Source of the DNA: a virus
Length of the DNA stretch: 52,783 nt
Strand: one strand, 5' to 3'
Virus record (IMG/VR): IMGVR_UViG_3300009128_000021
Location: 1-52,783 of that record
Of the stretch, positions 20,214 through 28,770 are shown piece after piece. How positions within the stretch are numbered: the stretch's first letter is position 1; each line of letters opens with the position of its first letter. A program made the position numbers and the translations under genes. The notes under the pieces were generated by a model. That model was not told the DNA's origin, did not search any database, and worked only from the letters and a program-made list of their open reading frames with translations.

Positions 20214-22183
20214 GGAAAAACAAGGAAGCCCAGCTCAGCGCGACACTCTACAACGAGTACCACAGCGCACGAGACGAGTGGGCCTCCGCCCAGGCCAAGG
20301 ACCGAGACTACTACCTCAACAAGCAGTGGACCGAGGACGAGGCCACCACTGTCAAGGATCGGGGACAGGCTCCGCTTGTCGTGAACCGGATCTACCCGGT
20401 GGTCCAGCAGAAGCTGGCGCAGCTTGCCAGCCATAAGCCGGTCATCCGTGCGATGGCCGTGGAGGAGAGCGACTACAAGAAGGCCGAGATGTGGACGCTC
20501 ATGCTGGAGTACATGCTCCAGCAGAGTGACTTCCAGCTCGTGGACCTGGACGTGAAGCGTAACCACATCGTTTCCGGTGTCGGTTACTACTACGCCTACA
20601 TCGACAGCTACGCCGATGACGGCAAGGGCGAGGTCAAGGTCATCTCGCTCCCGCCTGACCTCGTGTATGTCGATCCCAACAGCCGGAAGGTGGATTACTC
20701 GGACGCGGATCACATCATGATCTCGCAGCTCTACACCTTCCAGCAAGCCCTCAACATGTTCCCGGACAAGCGCCGGAGTTTAAACAAGGCCAAGAACCAG
20801 CTCCTGGAGACCCAGGACTACTTTGGCACGGAGCTCCACTCCGATGACAACACGGTCCTACCCCAGGACGTGGACTACGTTTCGGGGCTGGCTGAGAAGC
20901 AGAGCAAAGTCCGGATCATCGAGCGATTCTCCAAGGTCCGGGTGCCCTACTACATCGCCATCAATCAGGGCATGGGCTTTTACGATGTGGTGGACCAGGC
21001 GAAGTACAATCAGTTCTTCGCTGAGGACGATGACTACGACACCACCAGGATCTACCGCACGCACATCGAGCGTGTGGTGACGGCGGGGGACTCGGTGCTC
21101 CTCGCCAAAGAGATCCTCCCCATCGAGGACTATCCGATCATCCCCAGCCCCAACGTGTGGGTGGGGACGCCCTATCCCATGAGCGATGTCCGCTACCTCC
21201 GTCCCATCCAGGACGAGATCAACAAGCGCCGATCCCTCCTCATCCTTAACGCCACGTCCGGCTCATCTTCCAAGTGGCTGGTAGAGGAGGGCTCTATCGA
21301 GGAGAAGGAGTGGGACCGTAAGGCTCATATCCCGGGTGCAAGGCTCCGCTACCGTGCGGGGTTTAACCCGCCTACGCCCATCTTCCCGGCTCCGCTTCCC
21401 GCCGCGATTGCTCAGCTTGAGGCTGAGGGGAAGCATGACCTCGACTACACGGCCGGGGTTTTCGGGGTCAGCCACGGCGACCCCCAGGACGCTCCCGAAA
21501 CTTACGGAGCAACCCTGGCCCTGGAGGAGCACGCCAACCGGCGTGTCTCCGCCAATGTGGAAGTCTTCGCGCACGCGAAGAAGGTGCTGGGCCGCGTCCT
21601 CATCGGACTGGCTCAGGACGTTTACACGGTTCCCAAGTTCATCCGCGTGACGGGTGACGAAGGGACGGTGCAGGAAGTGGTGGTCAACGAGGGCCGCAAT
21701 TTCCTGGATCAAGAGAAGTATGACGTAATCATCGAGTCCGGGCGCTTCGCGCCCACCAACCGGATTGCTCACGCTCAGTTCATGATGAACCTCTACGAGC
21801 GTGGCGCAATCGACAACTCCGCTCTGATCCAAGAGCTGGACATCCCCAACAAGGAAGACCTCCTCCAGCGCCTGGGGACCATCAATCAGCAGTCACAGAC
21901 CATCCAGGCTCTCCAGCAGGAGCTGAAGAACGAGCAGGGTCTCAATCAGACCATGCGCCGTCAGCTTCAGCAGGCTGGGGTCAAGGGCGTGGTGGACGAA
22001 GTGCGCGTCCTGGAGAAGGGCGAGCTGCTTGAGACCAAGGCGAAGGAGGCGGTTGAGCGCAAGGAGCTGGACCTCGCTGAGAAGGAGGCCGAGCTGGAGC
22101 TTGAGCACGTTGTCCGGATGCACGAGCTGGAACTCAAAGCGGATCGACAAAACCGCACCCCTGACAAGGGAGCTGGCAACTAG
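20210..22183 (+). CDS. Portal protein (P22-like)
   Basis: A 657-aa protein in the usual place after TerL. The N-terminal region (DRDYYLNKQWTEDEATTVKD, then VVNRIYPVVQQKLAQLASHK) is typical of P22-type podovirus portals. The middle has GVGYYYAYID and IPSPNVWVGTPYPMSDVRYL. The C-terminal 100 residues (about 557-650) are a long coiled coil, like the barrel helix of such portals. Forms the dodecameric ring for DNA entry and exit. Confidence 0.92.
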   Translation: MRKNKEAQLSATLYNEYHSARDEWASAQAKDRDYYLNKQWTEDEATTVKDRGQAPLVVNRIYPVVQQKLAQLASHKPVIRAMAVEESDYKKAEMWTLMLEYMLQQSDFQLVDLDVKRNHIVSGVGYYYAYIDSYADDGKGEVKVISLPPDLVYVDPNSRKVDYSDADHIMISQLYTFQQALNMFPDKRRSLNKAKNQLLETQDYFGTELHSDDNTVLPQDVDYVSGLAEKQSKVRIIERFSKVRVPYYIAINQGMGFYDVVDQAKYNQFFAEDDDYDTTRIYRTHIERVVTAGDSVLLAKEILPIEDYPIIPSPNVWVGTPYPMSDVRYLRPIQDEINKRRSLLILNATSGSSSKWLVEEGSIEEKEWDRKAHIPGARLRYRAGFNPPTPIFPAPLPAAIAQLEAEGKHDLDYTAGVFGVSHGDPQDAPETYGATLALEEHANRRVSANVEVFAHAKKVLGRVLIGLAQDVYTVPKFIRVTGDEGTVQEVVVNEGRNFLDQEKYDVIIESGRFAPTNRIAHAQFMMNLYERGAIDNSALIQELDIPNKEDLLQRLGTINQQSQTIQALQQELKNEQGLNQTMRRQLQQAGVKGVVDEVRVLEKGELLETKAKEAVERKELDLAEKEAELELEHVVRMHELELKADRQNRTPDKGAGN

Positions 22184-22224
22184 CCACACCTCCGCAGGGC
22201 CGGGTGAGAGAAAAGGAGACAGAC

Positions 22225-23073
22225 ATGCCTGAGGACACCCCCCGAGGCTCCCAGGAATATGAAGCAACGGACGCTTATCTGAAGCGCACGGTCACGGCGA
22301 ACTTCCCCGAGCCGGTTGGGGAACCGTCAAGTGAGCCTGCCTCTGATAGTGCCGTGGATCAGTCGGAGCCCGACAGCTTGCTGAGTGGCAAGTACAAGAC
22401 TGAGGAGGCGCGAGATGAGGCGTACCGTCACGCACAAGCGGAGATGAACCGCTCCGTGCAAGAGGCGGCCCGACTCCGAGCTTCTGCTGAAAGGGCGGAA
22501 AGATTCCCGCTGCTTCTGGACGAGGCAGAGAACAACCCTGAATTCGCCGCTTACATCAAGCAGTGGATTGACGGAGGGGGACAGCAAACCGCTGCACCCG
22601 AGCCGGAGATCCCTGTGATTCAGGAGACGGACGAGTTTGGCGTCCCGACTGGCCAGGTCAAAATTGACCCCAACGCCATGCAGGATGTCATCGACGCTCG
22701 TGTCCGTGCGGCGACTCAGGAGGCTCTCTCTGCTCACCAGCAGCAGCAAAGTTTTCAGCAGCAGATCAACCAGCTCAAAGAGCGGGAGGGACTAACGGAC
22801 ACCGAAGTGCAGGACTTCATGCAGTCGGTGAACCGCCCCGTGACCGTTGAGGACATGTGGCACATCCACAACCGCGACAGGGCAGCCGCCCAGGCTGCGA
22901 ATCGTGGACGCACGGAAGTCGCTGAGCGCATACGCCAGACACAGGCAAGGGGACCCGCCATCGGTGCTACCACCGGACAGGCGGAGCGTCCTAAGGCCCT
23001 GGATGAGCAGATGGCCGAGGACATCCTGGAAGTGGGCCGCAAGTCCCGACTGCAACGCGAGCTGGGGATCTAA
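22225..23073 (+). CDS. Scaffolding protein
   Basis: A 282-aa acidic, mostly helical protein between portal and capsid. ATG 22225 has AAGGAG six bases upstream. The N-terminus is disordered (Pro/Ser/Glu), the middle has Gln-rich coiled coil (SAHQQQQSFQQQINQLKERE), and the C-terminus is a short basic helix (GRKSRLQRELGI), the usual capsid-binding end. Scaffolds guide procapsid assembly. Confidence 0.8.
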   Translation: MPEDTPRGSQEYEATDAYLKRTVTANFPEPVGEPSSEPASDSAVDQSEPDSLLSGKYKTEEARDEAYRHAQAEMNRSVQEAARLRASAERAERFPLLLDEAENNPEFAAYIKQWIDGGGQQTAAPEPEIPVIQETDEFGVPTGQVKIDPNAMQDVIDARVRAATQEALSAHQQQQSFQQQINQLKEREGLTDTEVQDFMQSVNRPVTVEDMWHIHNRDRAAAQAANRGRTEVAERIRQTQARGPAIGATTGQAERPKALDEQMAEDILEVGRKSRLQRELGI

Positions 23074-23093
23074 AGAAGTAGGAGAAGATCCTC

Positions 23094-24743
23094 ATGAGTA
23101 TGGAAACCGACATCGGAAAATACGGTTCCGGTTTTTATGGGAGTGACCTCGATGGCCGCAGAATGGTCATCGACATGTCCAAGAAGATTCACATGCTTTC
23201 CCCGACTGACACGCCGTTTTACGTCCTTCTCGGACAGACCGCGAAGGAAACGGCGCAGAATCCCAAGTTTGAGTGGATGGAGGATGAGTACTTCACCCTC
23301 CGCACGGTGAAGTGCAAGTTCGGCGTCATCGCCGCGACTCACAGCTTCTCGTACCTCCGCTTTGACAGCCCGAATGACATCCAGGCTCTGGAAGCCGCGC
23401 CGTTTAAATCCACGGCTGCGGACTACATGCTGGATGGGTCCGAGGTCCTGGTCAAGCTGACCCTGGCCGAGCACACCCATGATACCGCTGCTGACGGTAG
23501 CGGTGACATCATGTGGGTCATTCTGGAGAAGAACGCGGTCAACAACGCCGGGACTTGGCGGTCCGTTTCCGCCAACGACTACGGCGGCACGCTGACCACG
23601 GACGCTACCGGGTACGTTATCCCGCTGGCGTGGCAGGACAGCTCTGAGACCATTGATAACCACGGCGTCACCTACTCTGCCCGGACGGGCACCATGGCGA
23701 CTTCCGAGGCTATCTGTCTGGACCTTGAGAGCGGTGGAGCTGACGAGGGACTGTGGAGCACCGTCATCAACGCGGTGTCTTCCACTACCGTCATGGACGG
23801 CTTTGACAAGGCTGTCGGTTCCGCCACGGGCACGGAGTACGACTGCTACCTCCAGGTGTACACCCCGAACTTCCTCAACGAAGACGCCAGCTATGCCGCT
23901 GGTGGCTACTACGAGGGATCGGGCCTGCCCGAGGAAACCCGTAAGGGCGTCCGTCTGAGCAGCAACTACACTCAGATTTTTAAGACCCCTTACACCATCA
24001 CCAACACGGCCATCTCCACGAGCTACATTGGCGGAGATGAGCTGGCCCGACTCCGAGCCAGGAAGGCGATCCAGCACAAGATCGACCTGGAGCAGGCGCT
24101 TCTGTTTAACGGGGCGAAGGCGATTGACGCCACCACCTCCGAGAGCCCGAAGCGCGTCACTGCTGGCCTTGGAATCGGAACCGCTCAGGCGGGATTCATC
24201 AAGAGCCACTCTGCTGGTCAGGCTACGGCCAACGCGACCAGCGGCACGGGGCTCTACTGCATCGGCGGCAAGGGCGATGCTTACGATGATTTTTACCCGG
24301 AGCTGATGGCCGCGCTGGAGAAAATCTTTGATGACTCCATCGTGGGCTCCGACACCAAGATGATGTTCTGCTCTCAGAAGTGGCTTGGTGCCTTCACGAA
24401 GTACAGCGGGACCAGCGCCACGGCTCCGTTCCCCAACGTGACTACCATGACGATGGGCGACCCTGAGGCCACCTTCGGCCTCCGGGTGATGAAGTACATG
24501 TCCCCCTACGGGGTCGTGAACGTCATCCCCACGCCCGTCCTTCGCGGTTTTTACGAGGACTACGCCGTGATCCTGGACTTCGCCAACATCTCGCTGAAGG
24601 TTCTGCCTGGACGTGACACGCACATCGTCACCAACGCGCAGGGTAACGATGAGGACGGACTCAAGGAGTACATCCTCACCGAGATGGGCCTGAAGGTCAT
24701 GCACGAGCAGACCCACGGCATCCTCAAGCTGGTGAGCCCGTAA
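23094..24743 (+). CDS. Major capsid protein (SU10/DUF5309-like)
   Basis: A 549-aa protein. The pattern LSPTDTPFYVLLGQT, FEWMEDEYFTL at the N-terminus and RKAIQHKIDLEQALLFNGAK, DTKMMFCSQKWLGAFTKYS and DFANISLKVLPGRDT later matches SU10-type (DUF5309) major head proteins of the HK97 fold. It is longer than most relatives; residues about 110-290 appear to be an inserted beta-rich domain (DTAADGSGDIMWVIL). Phe codons follow a strict context rule here (see findings). Confidence 0.88.
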   Translation: MSMETDIGKYGSGFYGSDLDGRRMVIDMSKKIHMLSPTDTPFYVLLGQTAKETAQNPKFEWMEDEYFTLRTVKCKFGVIAATHSFSYLRFDSPNDIQALEAAPFKSTAADYMLDGSEVLVKLTLAEHTHDTAADGSGDIMWVILEKNAVNNAGTWRSVSANDYGGTLTTDATGYVIPLAWQDSSETIDNHGVTYSARTGTMATSEAICLDLESGGADEGLWSTVINAVSSTTVMDGFDKAVGSATGTEYDCYLQVYTPNFLNEDASYAAGGYYEGSGLPEETRKGVRLSSNYTQIFKTPYTITNTAISTSYIGGDELARLRARKAIQHKIDLEQALLFNGAKAIDATTSESPKRVTAGLGIGTAQAGFIKSHSAGQATANATSGTGLYCIGGKGDAYDDFYPELMAALEKIFDDSIVGSDTKMMFCSQKWLGAFTKYSGTSATAPFPNVTTMTMGDPEATFGLRVMKYMSPYGVVNVIPTPVLRGFYEDYAVILDFANISLKVLPGRDTHIVTNAQGNDEDGLKEYILTEMGLKVMHEQTHGILKLVSP

Positions 24744-24757
24744 GGGACCGCCTTGAT

Positions 24758-24778
24758 CGGGGGGCCTTGAGCCCCCCG
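24758..24778 (+). other. Strong intercistronic hairpin after the capsid gene
   Basis: CGGGGGGC-CTTGA-GCCCCCCG forms a perfect 8-bp stem without a U-run. It is well placed to protect the capsid mRNA 3' end or to lower read-through to the next gene. Confidence 0.7.
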
Positions 24779-24800
24779 GTCTCCTGAAAGGAGAGCAGAA

Positions 24801-25199
24801 ATGCCTACCGCACGGAGTATCGCGGACAAGGTTCTGATTAACGAAGACGCCTTGACCAAGCGAGTCACCACGATGAGCGCCACGAATGTTGACGCTCAGA
24901 ACAACACCATCACAGCCGCTCAGATTGCTGGCGGCCTCGTGGTCCACACGTCCGTCACGGGCGCGGGAACGGCTACCAGTGACACGGCAGCCAATCTTGT
25001 TGCCGCCCTGCTAGGCGCGAATGATGACTGCGTGGCCTGTTACTACGTCAACGATGGAGACCAGACCGTCACGTTTGCCGGGGGCACGGGCGTCACCGTG
25101 GCCGATGCCGGTCAGACCGTGGCTGAGAATGAGTCTGCCATCCTCATCTTCCGTAGGACCAGCGCGACGGCTGTTTCGCTCTACGTCTTCGGAGCCTAA
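24801..25199 (+). CDS. Putative capsid decoration (head fiber/cement) protein
   Basis: A 132-aa protein between two hairpins. After a helical N-terminus (residues 1-25) there is a Thr/Ala/Gly-rich beta region (NNTITAAQIAGGLVVHTSV, DQTVTFAGGTGVTVAD, ILIFRRTSATAVSLYVFGA), a composition typical of small outer capsid proteins. The function is inferred from position and composition. Confidence 0.6.
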   Translation: MPTARSIADKVLINEDALTKRVTTMSATNVDAQNNTITAAQIAGGLVVHTSVTGAGTATSDTAANLVAALLGANDDCVACYYVNDGDQTVTFAGGTGVTVADAGQTVAENESAILIFRRTSATAVSLYVFGA

Positions 25200-25207
25200 C
25201 CCTGAGA

Positions 25208-25230
25208 CTGGGGGGCCATGTGCCCCCCAG
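25208..25230 (+). other. Strong intercistronic hairpin
   Basis: CTGGGGGGC-CATGT-GCCCCCCAG forms a perfect 9-bp stem, similar in design to the one at 24758. The pair isolates the decoration gene within the operon. Confidence 0.7.
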
Positions 25231-25246
25231 CCCTTAAAGGAGGGCT

Positions 25247-25696
25247 ATGCGTAGGAAGTACGCCGACACGGAGACTCTCCGCAACATGGGAACCACTCAG
25301 GTTCTGGATGCTGCGGGTGAATGGGCGACCTTTGACGTGTCCAAGGTGGATGGCTGGATTATCGGCGTGAAGATGGCGAAGAACGGCGGCACCAACGTCA
25401 CCTACCAGCTTCATGGCTCTTGGGACGGCACTACGTCCACGGCGTCCAAACAGTCGATGCAGCTTGGCGTGTCCGCCTTGGACAACATGGACGTGGACTA
25501 CGATGACGCAGGGAGCAACGTGGTCTGTGACGATGAAGTGCAGCGGTACTTCTTCTTCACCCGTGACGCCCTGTTTGAGTACAAGCCTGTCGCTTTCGCC
25601 CAGGGCTTCCACGTCTATTACGGAGCGCAAACAGGAGGCCCTGGCCAGACGCTGACATGCACCATCGTCCAGGCGTGGCGCAACCTGACCACATAG
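25247..25696 (+). CDS. Putative minor head or decoration protein
   Basis: A 149-aa beta-rich protein (VDGWIIGVKMAKNGGTNVTY, AQGFHVYYGAQTGG). ATG 25247 has AAAGGAGG upstream. Composition and place after the decoration gene suggest a virion protein of the head. No family recognised. Confidence 0.55.
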   Translation: MRRKYADTETLRNMGTTQVLDAAGEWATFDVSKVDGWIIGVKMAKNGGTNVTYQLHGSWDGTTSTASKQSMQLGVSALDNMDVDYDDAGSNVVCDDEVQRYFFFTRDALFEYKPVAFAQGFHVYYGAQTGGPGQTLTCTIVQAWRNLTT

Positions 25697-25703
25697 GAGG
25701 ATC

Positions 25704-26492
25704 ATGGCTGAGACTTTAACGGAATCCGTCCTCCTTGACGGCGTGGCTGCGAACCTCGACTTGGAGAGCACGGACTTAACGACAACGGTGGAGAGCGCCG
25801 TTAAGCAGTGGGCAATCGAGGGTCTGCACTTCCTTGCCCAGGTTGCGGCCGACTACGCAGTGGAGAGTTACCTGTCCACTACGGTTGCCGCCACCAATCC
25901 GATCACCTTCCCGAGCGATGCCCTCAAGGTCATCCGGGTGGTGACCAGTGACAATGACGAGGCGAAGTACGTCAAGCCGTCCAAGCTGACGGCGGTGAAA
26001 AACCTCTTCGCCGGAGGCACCAACAGCTACAAGGCCGGACAGCAGATTTGGTCTGTGGTCAACGGCAAGGTGGAGGTCTTCCGGCACTCCGGGAACATCA
26101 CGGCGCACTACGTCCCGACTCAGAGCTGGGGCAGTACGCAGTGGTGCAAGCACGTTGAGACTGCGGTGGACTACTACTATCGCTGCATCAACACGCACTA
26201 CGGAGACGCGACCTTTGAGCCCCAGGACGGGGAAAACTGGGAGCTTGTTTGGGGTGGACGCACCACCACGGAGCCCTCTGCCTGGACCTTGTGGGCGGCG
26301 GAAGAAGACTTCACCACGTCCTCCATCACCATCCCTACCGGGTGGACGGGTCTTGTTGTGGACTACGCCACGGTCAAGGCGAAGATGAAGGATGAGGAGA
26401 GTCAGCAGGCGCAACAGCTCTGGCAGATGTTCATGCAGGGGCTCGTGCGCTTCCGGGGCTTTGAGGATCTCAAGGCAACGGTAGGGGGTTAA
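25704..26492 (+). CDS. Head-tail adaptor-like protein with inserted CBM5/12-like segment
   Basis: A 262-aa protein. The flanks follow the helical adaptor pattern (VESAVKQWAIEGLHFLAQVA at the N-terminus, VVDYATVKAKMKDEESQQAQ at the C-terminus). Residues about 150-196 (VDYYYRCINTHYGDATFEP, then NWELVWGG) look like a carbohydrate-binding (CBM5/12) module inserted between them. The next gene is a paralogue with two such inserts. Likely a connector or collar ring protein displaying binding modules. Confidence 0.6.
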   Translation: MAETLTESVLLDGVAANLDLESTDLTTTVESAVKQWAIEGLHFLAQVAADYAVESYLSTTVAATNPITFPSDALKVIRVVTSDNDEAKYVKPSKLTAVKNLFAGGTNSYKAGQQIWSVVNGKVEVFRHSGNITAHYVPTQSWGSTQWCKHVETAVDYYYRCINTHYGDATFEPQDGENWELVWGGRTTTEPSAWTLWAAEEDFTTSSITIPTGWTGLVVDYATVKAKMKDEESQQAQQLWQMFMQGLVRFRGFEDLKATVGG

Positions 26493-26494
26493 TC

Positions 26495-27541
26495 ATGGCC
26501 TCGCTGACTACCGCCGAGCTGCTTGACGCAGTTTCGGCCCGGGTGGGCAAGACGCCGACTGAGTTTGGTCCCGTGCAATCGGACCTGGAAAACTGGGCGG
26601 TGGATGCGCTCATGTGGCTATTGCCGCTTGCCCCGGAGTCCGGGCTGGTCAGCGTGACGCAGACCGCCTCAAAGACTCCGCCCTTCACCATGCCCTCCAC
26701 CTACATGAAGGTGCAGAGGGTCTCGGCCCTGGACGGGCGGCTGGCTCATTATGTCGCGCCGGAGCAATTCCTGAAACTCACCGGCTCCACTGGCACGGAT
26801 ACGGTGGATGACGGGGCGCAGGAGTGGTCTGCCAGGGAGGACTCCTACCTCCCCAATCCGAGCATCGTCAAGTATCCCGGCACCGGGGGGTCGATCTACG
26901 TTTGCAGGAAGACCCACACTTCTGACGATGCCTACAAGCCCGGCGACAACGCCGTGACATGGGGCGAGTATTGGTGGGGGCCTTTCGCCAACGATACCAC
27001 CTACGACACCTGGGACACGGAGCAGTCCTACACAGGGCAGGGTCTCCATCAGGGGGTGGGTGGTCCCAGTCACAGGATATGGACTGAGATTGGTGGGACG
27101 GTCTCCGTCTATCGCAAGCTCTGTCCCTCCGAGACGTTTTACATCCACTACCTGGCAGTCCCGGCCTGGGGCGATGCGACCTACAAGCGCAACGATCCCA
27201 GTGGTGACGCCGCCACCTACTACCTCTACAGGATGCTTCGTCCTCATGTGTGCGCGGCCGACAACGAGCCGGGCGTGGGGGACAACTGGGAGGACTACTG
27301 GAGCGGTCCGCTCTCCGATGATGAGAGCTACGGAGCCTGGACGCTGGGCGCGGACCTGACCACCGACCCCACCATGGAGATCCCCGTGGGGTGGGAGGGC
27401 ATCCTTGCCGACTACTGTGCCATGCAGTTTCACCTCCGTGAGGGGAACGTCAACGGTGTGGACCGCATGAACGCGATCATCCAGCAGGAGATCAGGCAGT
27501 TCGGGATCTACACGGACACGCCGAAATCGGTAGGGGGCTGA
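26495..27541 (+). CDS. Adaptor-like paralogue with two CBM5/12-like modules
   Basis: A 348-aa paralogue of the preceding protein, sharing its order: N-terminal helices (SDLENWAVDALMWLLPLAPE), then strands (VQRVSALDG), and a terminal helix set ending KSVGG as the neighbour ends KATVGG. One module is at about 133-172 (IYVCRKTHTSDDAYKPGDN) and another at about 231-291 (YLYRMLRPHVCAADNEPGVG). The second is 93% identical in DNA to part of the 1503-aa tail protein gene. Confidence 0.6.
   Translation: MASLTTAELLDAVSARVGKTPTEFGPVQSDLENWAVDALMWLLPLAPESGLVSVTQTASKTPPFTMPSTYMKVQRVSALDGRLAHYVAPEQFLKLTGSTGTDTVDDGAQEWSAREDSYLPNPSIVKYPGTGGSIYVCRKTHTSDDAYKPGDNAVTWGEYWWGPFANDTTYDTWDTEQSYTGQGLHQGVGGPSHRIWTEIGGTVSVYRKLCPSETFYIHYLAVPAWGDATYKRNDPSGDAATYYLYRMLRPHVCAADNEPGVGDNWEDYWSGPLSDDESYGAWTLGADLTTDPTMEIPVGWEGILADYCAMQFHLREGNVNGVDRMNAIIQQEIRQFGIYTDTPKSVGG
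27185..27367 (+). repeat. Duplicated module, copy A (183 bp)
   Basis: An ungapped 183-bp match to 35088-35270; I count 12 differences by eye (about 93% identity). It encodes the CBM5/12-like module of the adaptor-like protein. Confidence 0.9.
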
Positions 27542-27542
27542 T

Positions 27543-27836
27543 ATGGACCGCAAGGAAGTACGCACGATCATCCGTAGGATGCTGACGCCGGACGAGAACG
27601 TGCTCGTGGCCGACTATGAACTCAACAGCATGATCCGCCAGGGGCTCATCGAGTTATTCACTGAGCTGGGTGGTGAGCTGTACGAGGAGGACGTGACCAC
27701 GGATGCCGATGGATACGGCGACCTCACCGACCTCACCAACGAGCTTCTCCGGATTGTGCGCGTGGAGCTGGACGGGGTGAGGGTGAACCGGATCAGCCTG
27801 GATGAGATTTACGACACGAGCCAGGAGGCCACCTAA
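27543..27836 (+). CDS. Adaptor N-terminal-half-like protein
   Basis: A 97-aa protein, helical start (RKEVRTIIRRMLTPDEN, LNSMIRQGLIELFTELGG) followed by YGDLTDLTNELLRIVRVELD, which is the first half of a podovirus head-tail adaptor fold. It stops where the adaptor would continue; the matching second half appears at 28421. The stop overlaps the cupin start (TAATG). Confidence 0.55.
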   Translation: MDRKEVRTIIRRMLTPDENVLVADYELNSMIRQGLIELFTELGGELYEEDVTTDADGYGDLTDLTNELLRIVRVELDGVRVNRISLDEIYDTSQEAT

Positions 27837-28216
27837 TGCCGCACAGCCTGAAGAAGCTCAAGGAGCTTACGGCCAGCCTTCAGCCCCCTCGTGTTTCCCC
27901 CGGCTACCAGTACTACGAGACCAATGGTGGGGGGAAGGTCAAGACGGAGGGACTCCTGAAGGAGGATGGGTGTGCTGTGCAGAACGCCGTCTTTGAGACG
28001 GAGGAGGAATTCCCGGGCCACACTCATGACATGCTGGAGTACCTGATTGTCTGGAAGGGCAAGGGCATCCTCACCATGAACGGGGAGGACATCGAGCTGG
28101 GCGTGGGGAGCTGCATAGCGATCCCTCCGCACACTTCGCACTCGTTCCGGGCGGAAGCAGGGACGCAAGTGCTAGGCATCACCATCCCTGCGGAGGAGGC
28201 GTACCCGGATGCCTGA
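27836..28216 (+). CDS. Cupin-domain protein
   Basis: A 126-aa single-domain cupin. Motif 1 is FPGHTHDMLEYLIVWKGKG with His62, His64 and Glu68. Motif 2 is GSCIAIPPHTSHSF with His102, which complete a metal site. Such small cupins bind metal and a small ligand or sugar. Its place between two adaptor-like halves is unusual; a structural use or an accessory enzyme carried in the late operon are both possible. Confidence 0.8.
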   Translation: MPHSLKKLKELTASLQPPRVSPGYQYYETNGGGKVKTEGLLKEDGCAVQNAVFETEEEFPGHTHDMLEYLIVWKGKGILTMNGEDIELGVGSCIAIPPHTSHSFRAEAGTQVLGITIPAEEAYPDA

Positions 28217-28421
28217 TATGAACGGGTGGAACGAGTGGAGTAAACACGTTCTGGCTGAGCTGGAGCGTTTAAACGATTGCTACGAGCGGCTTGACAGCAA
28301 GGTCACGTCCCTCCGTGAAGAGGTGGTCATCCTCAAGGTGAAGGCTGCGGTGATCGGGGCAATCGCGGGCTTCGTTGTGGCTGCTGCTATCAAGCTCATT
28401 GACTTTGGAGGGGGACCCTAA
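28209..28421 (+). CDS. Coiled-coil membrane protein (XhlA/holin-accessory-like)
   Basis: A 70-aa protein with an N-terminal coiled coil (LERLNDCYERLDSKVTSLRE) and a C-terminal transmembrane helix (AAVIGAIAGFVVAAAIKLI), the layout of XhlA-like phage lysis-accessory proteins. GTTTAAAC (28267-28274) encodes Leu-Asn. The location in the structural operon is unexpected. Confidence 0.55.
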   Translation: MPDMNGWNEWSKHVLAELERLNDCYERLDSKVTSLREEVVILKVKAAVIGAIAGFVVAAAIKLIDFGGGP

Positions 28422-28768
28422 TGGGAATCTCAGACGCTGCGGCCGGGACCTTCTGGTATCCCTTCGGCCGAAGCAAAATTGGCACCTGGAAGGCGCTGGC
28501 CTCAGACGATCTCACGATTGTGTACGAGGGCTACCCGACTTTGGAGGCGATGACCAGCTCCGCAGACAACGAGCTGGACATGCCCGAGGAGTGGGTCCAG
28601 GCCCTGATCGACTTTTGCGCGTGGAGGATCTTTGAGCGCGTGGAGAAGGATGACCGCAAGAGAGCTGCCCACCACAAGGGGCAGTTCCTCTACTTCCTGC
28701 ACCGGGCCAAAGCCCGGGATGACATCAGCGATGGGCACCGGGCCTTCCCGAGGCTCCAGGACTTTTAG
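28421..28768 (+). CDS. Adaptor C-terminal-half-like protein
   Basis: A 115-aa protein. DLTIVYEGYPTLEAMTSSAD and ELDMPEEWVQALIDFCAWRI followed by a helix to FLYFLHRAK follow the closing half of podovirus head-tail adaptors. Together with the 27543 protein it would give one complete adaptor of about 200 aa. ATG 28421 overlaps the preceding TAA and has GGAGGGGG upstream. Confidence 0.55.
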   Translation: MGISDAAAGTFWYPFGRSKIGTWKALASDDLTIVYEGYPTLEAMTSSADNELDMPEEWVQALIDFCAWRIFERVEKDDRKRAAHHKGQFLYFLHRAKARDDISDGHRAFPRLQDF

Positions 28769-28770
28769 CC

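Noticed and set aside
23070-24947. Long minus-strand reading frame opposite the capsid gene (625 codons)
   Set aside because: It is a shadow of third-position GC in the capsid gene, without ribosome site or family-like composition. The same applies to frames at 43289-46024, 37295-39022 and 28765-30156.
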